From positions 806,001 through 870,000 of the forward strand of contig NZ_CP100390.1 in the NCBI RefSeq assembly GCF_026016465.1: a stretch of DNA of 64,000 nucleotides, written 5' to 3'. The translations under genes and the position numbers were made by a program. The notes beneath the pieces were generated by a model that saw nothing but the letters and a program-made list of their open reading frames with translations, did no database searches and was not told where the DNA came from. Positions 59,199-64,000 of the stretch are shown piece by piece; within the stretch, counting starts at the first letter, position 1, and every line of letters starts with the position of its first letter. This DNA comes from Alkalimarinus alittae (GTDB lineage Bacteria; Pseudomonadota; Gammaproteobacteria; Pseudomonadales; Oleiphilaceae).

Positions 59199-59687
59199 TC
59201 ATTTATTAATGGTCACATCCATACTTATATCAATATTGACCCCATTCACCTGAACATCAAATGCCTCGGGCGCAACAGAAACACCAACACTGATCGGAAA
59301 CCCAAGCACAGGCAGTAGACCAGACATCGTAACGCTAGATGAAATTAGCGTAGAGAGTGTTAGCAGCGACCTTTCTAGCTGCTCTGCTAATTGTGCGTTA
59401 TCTGCAATCGTTGGGTGATTCAGTTCACTAAAATATAGTCCTCGTTCTGCCAAAACTTTGCTTGATAAATACAAGCTTTCTACCTTTTTACTTTCAATAT
59501 ATCTACTGTCCCGTTCTATAACAGATTGAGAAAAAGGCGTACTGCCAAAGCTGCTTGATATTAGCCCATTTTGAGCGGTAGATTGGGCGAGCTCGCTGTC
59601 TGAAAGCAATGTTAAGTCGGCTAAACTATTTGCTGATAGCAGTGTCGTGAGCATCAGGGGTAAGGCTATAAACTCTTTTATTAACAT
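59199..59687 (-). CDS. Secreted protein with LSDSEL motif, unknown function
   Basis: A signal peptide (MLIKEFIALPLMLTTLLSANSLA) precedes DLTLLSDSELAQSTAQNGL, an N-terminal motif of the 'L-S-D-x-E-L-x-x-x-x-x-x-G' kind also seen in the gene at 42591-43151. The rest is strand-rich and hydrophobic at the end (VSVAPEAFDVQVNGVNIDISMDVTI). It may belong to FilA-type proteins tied to pilus or surface fibres, but this is only a resemblance. It is convergent with the phosphodiesterase (18-base gap) and divergent from the molybdenum hydroxylase genes. Confidence 0.6.
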   Translation of the reverse strand: MLIKEFIALPLMLTTLLSANSLADLTLLSDSELAQSTAQNGLISSSFGSTPFSQSVIERDSRYIESKKVESLYLSSKVLAERGLYFSELNHPTIADNAQLAEQLERSLLTLSTLISSSVTMSGLLPVLGFPISVGVSVAPEAFDVQVNGVNIDISMDVTINK

Positions 59688-59909
59688 AACAATCTCGCAA
59701 TTAGGTGTATGATGGTTAGAGTTCAGGTACTGTTTAGAATTCCAGAATACTTGGCGTTTAAAAAATCCCGGTGATGCAAAAAAATGCTAAATGGTTGGCA
59801 TGAATTATCACTTGTTATGGCTTGTGTATGTGGCGAATGGTCATTTATGATTGTCAGTTCGGGATGACAGTAAATAAAAACAACAATATAAATAGATAAG
59901 AGGCGAATA

Positions 59910-60371
59910 ATGAAGATTGCGATCAACGGCAAAGAGCAGGTGATTGATTTTGAACCGGATACGCCTCTTTTATGGGTCATAAGAGATGAGCTAAAGCTTA
60001 AAGGTACTAAGTTTGGCTGCGGCAAAGGCTTATGTGGTGCCTGTACCGTACACTTAAATGGAAACCCTATTCGCGCGTGTATTACCCCTGTTAGTGCTGT
60101 TGAAAATCAAAATATAACCACAATAGAGGGGATTGGTTCTGAAGAAACCCCTCATCCATTACAAGCCAGCTGGGTTGAGTTTAATGTGCCTCAGTGTGGT
60201 TACTGCCAATCGGGTCAACTGATGTCAGCTAGCGCGCTGCTAGCGAATAATGCGAGCCCAACCGATGCAGATATCGATGCAGCTATGTCCGGAAACGCTT
60301 GTCGCTGTGGCACTTACCCAAGAATAAAAGCGGCGATACATCATGCTGCTGATAATCTTAAAAATAGCTAA
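59910..60371 (+). CDS. Molybdenum hydroxylase iron-sulfur subunit (IorA-like)
   Basis: The 153-residue electron-transfer subunit carries two [2Fe-2S] clusters: Cys37, 42, 45 and 57 (plant-ferredoxin type, [10 protein letters not shown]), and Cys96, 99, 131 and 133 (QCGYCQSGQ and [10 protein letters not shown]). It has no signal peptide and is exported by partner if at all. The catalytic subunit gene begins 14 bases downstream. It resembles the small subunit of isoquinoline 1-oxidoreductase and related aldehyde oxidoreductases. Confidence 0.93.
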   Translation: MKIAINGKEQVIDFEPDTPLLWVIRDELKLKGTKFGCGKGLCGACTVHLNGNPIRACITPVSAVENQNITTIEGIGSEETPHPLQASWVEFNVPQCGYCQSGQLMSASALLANNASPTDADIDAAMSGNACRCGTYPRIKAAIHHAADNLKNS

Positions 60372-60385
60372 CCGGGGGGCATATT

Positions 60386-62611
60386 ATGAGTAATCAAACC
60401 AACAACGTTAATATCTCTCGTCGTCAGTTTTTAAAAGCCTCCGTTACGGCGACTGGTGGCTTATCACTCAGTGCTTTTTTGCCTGGTTGTGCCGCGGTTA
60501 GTAATAAAGGACTATCTGATGACAATAGCTGGGTAGCGAATGCATGGCTTGAGATTACACCTGACTCCAAGCTTATATTTACCCTTGATCGAGTCGAGAT
60601 GGGGCAGGGCACAACGACTGGGCTAACCACACTGTTAGCTGAAGAATTAGATATAGAGCCTGACACCATTACCGTTATATATGCGTCTGTCGCTAATGAA
60701 TACCGAAACCCTGAATACGGTTTGCAGATGACAGGCGGTAGTAACAGCTTATCCACTAGCTGGGGGCAAATTAGAGAGGCCGGCGCTACTGCTAGAGAGA
60801 TGCTAGTGGCTGCCGCAGCCGAAGTGTATGGCGTATCTGTTGAGGCGTGCCAGGCCCATGATGGTTATGTCACATTGCTGGGTACTAACAAGCGATTAAG
60901 TTATGGTGAGTTAGCCGCGTTGGCGGCATCACAATCCATACCTTCAAACCCACGTTTAAAGCCCGCATCTGACTTCCGTTTTATTGGTAAACAGAATAAA
61001 CGCCTAGACATTGCAGGCAAAGTTAATGGGACTACGGCCTATGGCATAGACACTGAAGTTGAGGGAATGGCCTATGCGGTTATTAGCCGGTGCCCTGTCG
61101 TCGGTGGCAAGGTAAAACAGTTTGATGCAACAAAGGCGCTAGAATCCAAGGGTGTCATTTCAGTTTTTGAAGTCTATAACGGCGTCGCGGTTGTAGCTGA
61201 ACAATACTGGCAAGCCCGTAAAGCTCAAAGCAAGCTTGATATTGAATGGGATGAAGGTTCGCTCGCTAAACTGTCGTCGGATGATATGTTTCAGACGTTT
61301 AAGCAAAGGGCATTAGACGATGAAGGGAAGTGCGTTCGCGATGAAGGTGACTTTGGTGATGCGGTAGAAAGCGCCTCTCGTGTTTTTGAAGCAGAATATC
61401 AAACGCCTTTGTTAGCTCATGCGACGTTAGAACCGATGAACTGTGTGGTTGAGGTTACTGACAATCGTGCAACCGTTTGGGCTCCGACCCAAGCACCTGA
61501 TCTTGCGCGAATTGCTGTTGCACGAGTGACAGAACTTTCTCCGTCTGATGTCGATGTGAATGTTACCGCTATTGGGGGTGGTTTTGGTCGTCGATTGACG
61601 CAAGATTTCATTGAAGAAGCGGCTGCTGTTGCGGTGCAAGCTAAGCGACCTATAAAGCTTATGTGGTCACGAGAAGAAGATACACAGCATGATTGGTATC
61701 GCCCAGCCACCTATCACAAACTAAAAGCAACATTTGACGGAGCTGGCGCAGTAACGGGGTGGGATCATCAAATAGTGGCCCCTAAGCTACTGGACTGGTA
61801 TATCCGAGATGCAGCGCCTGCACAGTACCCTTGGGCACCTAAGTTTATGTATGGCATGCTCGGGTCGATCGGGTTAGCCATGCAGGGTATAGCAGTACCG
61901 AATGATACAACCGCTATTGAAGGGGCCATTGATGTGCCTTACGAAATAGCTAACCTGCAAGTGCGTCATACTCATGCCGATATTGGCGTACCTGTGTCGT
62001 TCTGGCGCTCTGTAGGGCATTCTCAAAACGCATTTTATGTTGAAAGCTTTATTGATGAACTGGCTCATGAAACAGCCACTGACCCATTCTTGTTCAGACA
62101 ATCTTTGCTAAAAAACCAACCGCGCCAACGACAGGTGCTTGAGTTGGCTGCCAAGCAATCAGGCTGGGGTAAACCACTCCCTAAAGGGCGCTTTAGAGGG
62201 ATTTCGGTCCACAAAAGCTTCAAGAGTTATGCCGCTCAAGTGGTGGAGCTTTCGGTTGAACATGGACGCATCAATATACACCGTGTCGTTTGTGCGATTG
62301 ATTGCGGCATTGTGGTTAACCCCGATATAGTAAAAGCCCAAATGGAAGGCGGGATTATTTTTGCATTGACTGCAGCGCTGTATGGTGAAATAACGTTGAA
62401 AGATGGTCGTGTAGAGCAGTCTAACTTCGATGACTATCAGTTGCTGAGGATGAATGAAACACCTGATATTGACGTGCACATTGTTGATAGCAATGAAAGC
62501 CCAACCGGTGTTGGTGAGCCAGGTGTGCCGCCATTAGCCCCTGCAGTTGCTAATGCTGTTTTTGCTGCAACAGGTCAGCGGTTGCGGTCATTACCGTTGC
62601 GTTTGGCCTAG
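60386..62611 (+). CDS. Molybdopterin-binding oxidoreductase subunit (IorB-like)
   Basis: The 741-residue catalytic subunit starts with a twin-arginine signal (SRRQFLKASVTATGGLSLSAF) that also ends in a possible lipobox (LPGC). Two aldehyde-oxidase/xanthine-dehydrogenase modules follow, with GGGFGRRLTQDF and the C-terminal VGEPGVPPLAPAVANAVFAATG containing the probable active-site Glu. Such enzymes hydroxylate N-heterocycles or oxidise aldehydes in the periplasm. The electron acceptor, often a cytochrome c subunit, is not encoded nearby. Confidence 0.92.
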   Translation: MSNQTNNVNISRRQFLKASVTATGGLSLSAFLPGCAAVSNKGLSDDNSWVANAWLEITPDSKLIFTLDRVEMGQGTTTGLTTLLAEELDIEPDTITVIYASVANEYRNPEYGLQMTGGSNSLSTSWGQIREAGATAREMLVAAAAEVYGVSVEACQAHDGYVTLLGTNKRLSYGELAALAASQSIPSNPRLKPASDFRFIGKQNKRLDIAGKVNGTTAYGIDTEVEGMAYAVISRCPVVGGKVKQFDATKALESKGVISVFEVYNGVAVVAEQYWQARKAQSKLDIEWDEGSLAKLSSDDMFQTFKQRALDDEGKCVRDEGDFGDAVESASRVFEAEYQTPLLAHATLEPMNCVVEVTDNRATVWAPTQAPDLARIAVARVTELSPSDVDVNVTAIGGGFGRRLTQDFIEEAAAVAVQAKRPIKLMWSREEDTQHDWYRPATYHKLKATFDGAGAVTGWDHQIVAPKLLDWYIRDAAPAQYPWAPKFMYGMLGSIGLAMQGIAVPNDTTAIEGAIDVPYEIANLQVRHTHADIGVPVSFWRSVGHSQNAFYVESFIDELAHETATDPFLFRQSLLKNQPRQRQVLELAAKQSGWGKPLPKGRFRGISVHKSFKSYAAQVVELSVEHGRINIHRVVCAIDCGIVVNPDIVKAQMEGGIIFALTAALYGEITLKDGRVEQSNFDDYQLLRMNETPDIDVHIVDSNESPTGVGEPGVPPLAPAVANAVFAATGQRLRSLPLRLA

Positions 62612-62641
62612 TGTTTAATGTTGAGCCTGGATTAGTGCTTT

Positions 62642-63634
62642 ATGTCGTTTAGTGCCCACAGTACCGAGCATCGAGTCATTGAATCGTTATATCAATGGCT
62701 CAGTGCCGGTCAGTCTGCATGGCTATGCACGATTGTAAGCACTTGGGGCTCGTCGCCAAGGCCAGCGGGTTCGGTGTTGGCCTTTCACCCAGAGCATGGC
62801 ATTGTGGGGTCGTTATCGGGTGGTTGCATAGAAGAAGCGCTAATACGTAAACTTTCAGTGGCCTCTGAAGACACTGATATCAACCCTACGCCTTACCTTT
62901 ATGAGTATGCGATTTCTGAAGAAGATCAAGCGCGTTATTCGCTACCTTGTGGTGGTCAAATAACACTGTTAGTTGAGCGCTTAGTCGCAACACCTGACAC
63001 CCTTCAACATGTTAAGATTATTCTTGATACACTTAATAATCGACAGCGAATCCGTCGAGTCGTGCCATTAACGAATGCCCCCGTTCGCTTATCAACTGAG
63101 GTGAGCGATGTGGCAGGTCAAACGGTTACTGTTTCACCTAACTCAGTCAGCGTGCTGTTCGGGCCTGTGTTTAAAATGCTGCTATTGGGTGCTGGGGAAG
63201 TCTCCCACTATGTAGCTCAAATGGCTAATTCTGTTGGCTTTGCCGTCACACTCTGCGACCCACGAGAATCGTTTTTGCAAGGGTGGCAGCAAGAAGGGGT
63301 CGAGGTCATTCAATGCTTACCCGATGACTTAGTAAGGGCTCGTTTTCATGATCCATATTGTGCCATTTTAGCGTTGGCTCACGACCCCAGAGTAGATGAT
63401 ATGGCGTTGATGGAGGCACTCAAAACAGAGGCGTTTTATATCGGCGCGATGGGGTCTTTAAAAACTACCGAAGCGCGCTGTAAACGTTTGGTTCAATTAG
63501 ATTGTACTCCAGCTGAAATTAGTCAATTACATGCGCCTATTGGGCTCGATATTGGTAGTAAAAAACCGGCAGAAATTGCTATCTCAATTATGGCCGAAGT
63601 CGTCTCTGAGCGGCATAGGTTTTTGACTGGTTAG
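62642..63634 (+). CDS. XdhC/CoxI family molybdenum cofactor maturation protein
   Basis: A 330-residue protein with the XdhC N-terminal domain (VSTWGSSPRPAGSVLAF, GSLSGGCIEEAL) and the C-terminal Rossmann domain (LLGAGEVSHYVAQMANSVGFAVTLCDPRE), ending PIGLDIGSKKPAEIAISIMAEVV. XdhC-type proteins bind the cofactor and help insert its sulfurated form into their partner enzyme. The gene lies 30 bases after the IorB-like gene, so the three form one unit. Confidence 0.92.
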   Translation: MSFSAHSTEHRVIESLYQWLSAGQSAWLCTIVSTWGSSPRPAGSVLAFHPEHGIVGSLSGGCIEEALIRKLSVASEDTDINPTPYLYEYAISEEDQARYSLPCGGQITLLVERLVATPDTLQHVKIILDTLNNRQRIRRVVPLTNAPVRLSTEVSDVAGQTVTVSPNSVSVLFGPVFKMLLLGAGEVSHYVAQMANSVGFAVTLCDPRESFLQGWQQEGVEVIQCLPDDLVRARFHDPYCAILALAHDPRVDDMALMEALKTEAFYIGAMGSLKTTEARCKRLVQLDCTPAEISQLHAPIGLDIGSKKPAEIAISIMAEVVSERHRFLTG

Positions 63635-63707
63635 CCCCTTGTTGAAACTAGAAAGCCGCTAGCTAACGACCTAAATCGATACTTATTGGTTAAAAGAAAA
63701 ATCAAAA

Positions 63708-63726
63708 GCGCTTTTACAGAAAGCGC
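63708..63726 (+). terminator. Weak hairpin after the XdhC-like gene
   Basis: A 7-bp stem GCGCTTT/AAAGCGC with a 5-base loop and no T-run. A weak candidate for ending the molybdenum hydroxylase unit. Confidence 0.3.
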
Positions 63727-63858
63727 ACCTTAGAGGATGTCTTAATAATTTTGGATTCAGAGTAACCGCCGTATTTTTATTTGAGCTGTACGCTTATTTC
63801 AGTTTTGATCCGCTGCGCTACAATCAGGCCATATTAGGACTGAATAAGATCGTTTTTT

Positions 63859-64000
63859 ATGCATACTGAAACCGTTACCTTCTTAAAAGAAAGTGCCAGT
63901 AAGCTAAGCGTAGATGAACCGCTTATGGTTACTCAAAACGGGAAAGCAAAATATATAATCCAAAGTTTTGAAGATTGTCAGTATCAACAAGAGTCAATTG
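63859..64000 (+). CDS. Phd/YefM-type antitoxin, N-terminal part
   Basis: The ATG at 63859 opens a frame that is still open at the right edge (47 codons). The product begins MHTETVTFLKESASKLSVDE, then PLMVTQNGKAKYIIQSFEDC, the typical Phd/YefM layout: a helix, then MVTQNGKAKYII-type strand pair. In such systems this antitoxin represses its operon and a RelE/ParE-type toxin normally follows; here the toxin would lie beyond the window. Confidence 0.8.
   Translation, partial: MHTETVTFLKESASKLSVDEPLMVTQNGKAKYIIQSFEDCQYQQESI

Overview
The window looks like chromosomal DNA of a marine, hydrocarbon- or wax-ester-associated gammaproteobacterium, of the broad Oceanospirillales/Marinobacter/Pseudomonas type. 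Pointers are the Pseudomonas-like Fur, the gene orders ratA-rnfH / bamE-fur-recN, grpE-dnaK-dnaJ-dapB-carA-carB-greA and rlmE-ftsH-folP-glmM-tpiA-secG-tRNA-Leu-rimP-nusA-infB-rbfA-truB-rpsO-pnp, and a wax ester synthase/DGAT gene. The sequence is rather AT-rich. The genus cannot be fixed from the sequence alone.

Region 1 (1-29.9 kb) is conserved housekeeping DNA. It covers envelope and iron control (bamE, fur), SOS repair (recN with a LexA-type box), the heat-shock chaperone genes (grpE and dnaK each preceded by a sigma32-type promoter), lysine and carbamoyl phosphate biosynthesis (dapB, carAB), transcript cleavage (greA), ribosome maturation and proteolysis (yhbY, rlmE, ftsH), folate and peptidoglycan precursors (folP, glmM), glycolysis (tpiA), secretion (secG), tRNA-Leu(GAG), and the transcription/translation operon from rimP to pnp. 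Many strong intrinsic terminators separate the units.

Region 2 (29.9-43.2 kb) is more lineage-specific. It holds a lipoprotein alpha/beta hydrolase, a DUF3015 protein, a DUF4105/Lnb-type outer-envelope protein, a TRL-family lipoprotein bracketed by REP-like palindromes, and a complete branched-chain amino acid ABC transporter (livKHMGF, minus strand) with a terminator between livK and livH. An orphan lipoprotein follows. Then comes a three-gene hemerythrin / DUF2249 / polytopic membrane protein operon placed behind a near-perfect FNR/ANR box with class II promoter geometry, which suggests a low-oxygen or nitric-oxide response.

Region 3 (43.2-64 kb) starts with aceE-aceF and a beheaded iron-dependent alcohol dehydrogenase that retains all four metal ligands. 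A minus-strand pair follows (CDP-alcohol phosphatidyltransferase plus nucleotidyltransferase, a possible phospholipid head-group route), then cspA and the wax ester synthase. Next are an SGNH lipase-like lipoprotein with a lipase-chaperone-like gene, a periplasmic protein made of four CGDDxAC repeats, a DnaQ exonuclease/GIY-YIG fusion, and a 7TM-sensor EAL phosphodiesterase with a degenerate GGDEF domain. The region ends with a twin-arginine molybdenum hydroxylase set (IorA-like, IorB-like, XdhC-like) and the start of a Phd/YefM-type antitoxin gene that runs off the right edge.

No CRISPR array, insertion sequence, prophage or rRNA gene was seen. The candidates most worth following are the FNR-controlled hemerythrin/DUF2249/membrane operon, the SGNH-hydrolase/Lif-like pair, the CDP-alcohol pair, the CGDDxAC repeat protein, and an orphan terminator in a divergent intergenic region that may mark a small RNA.
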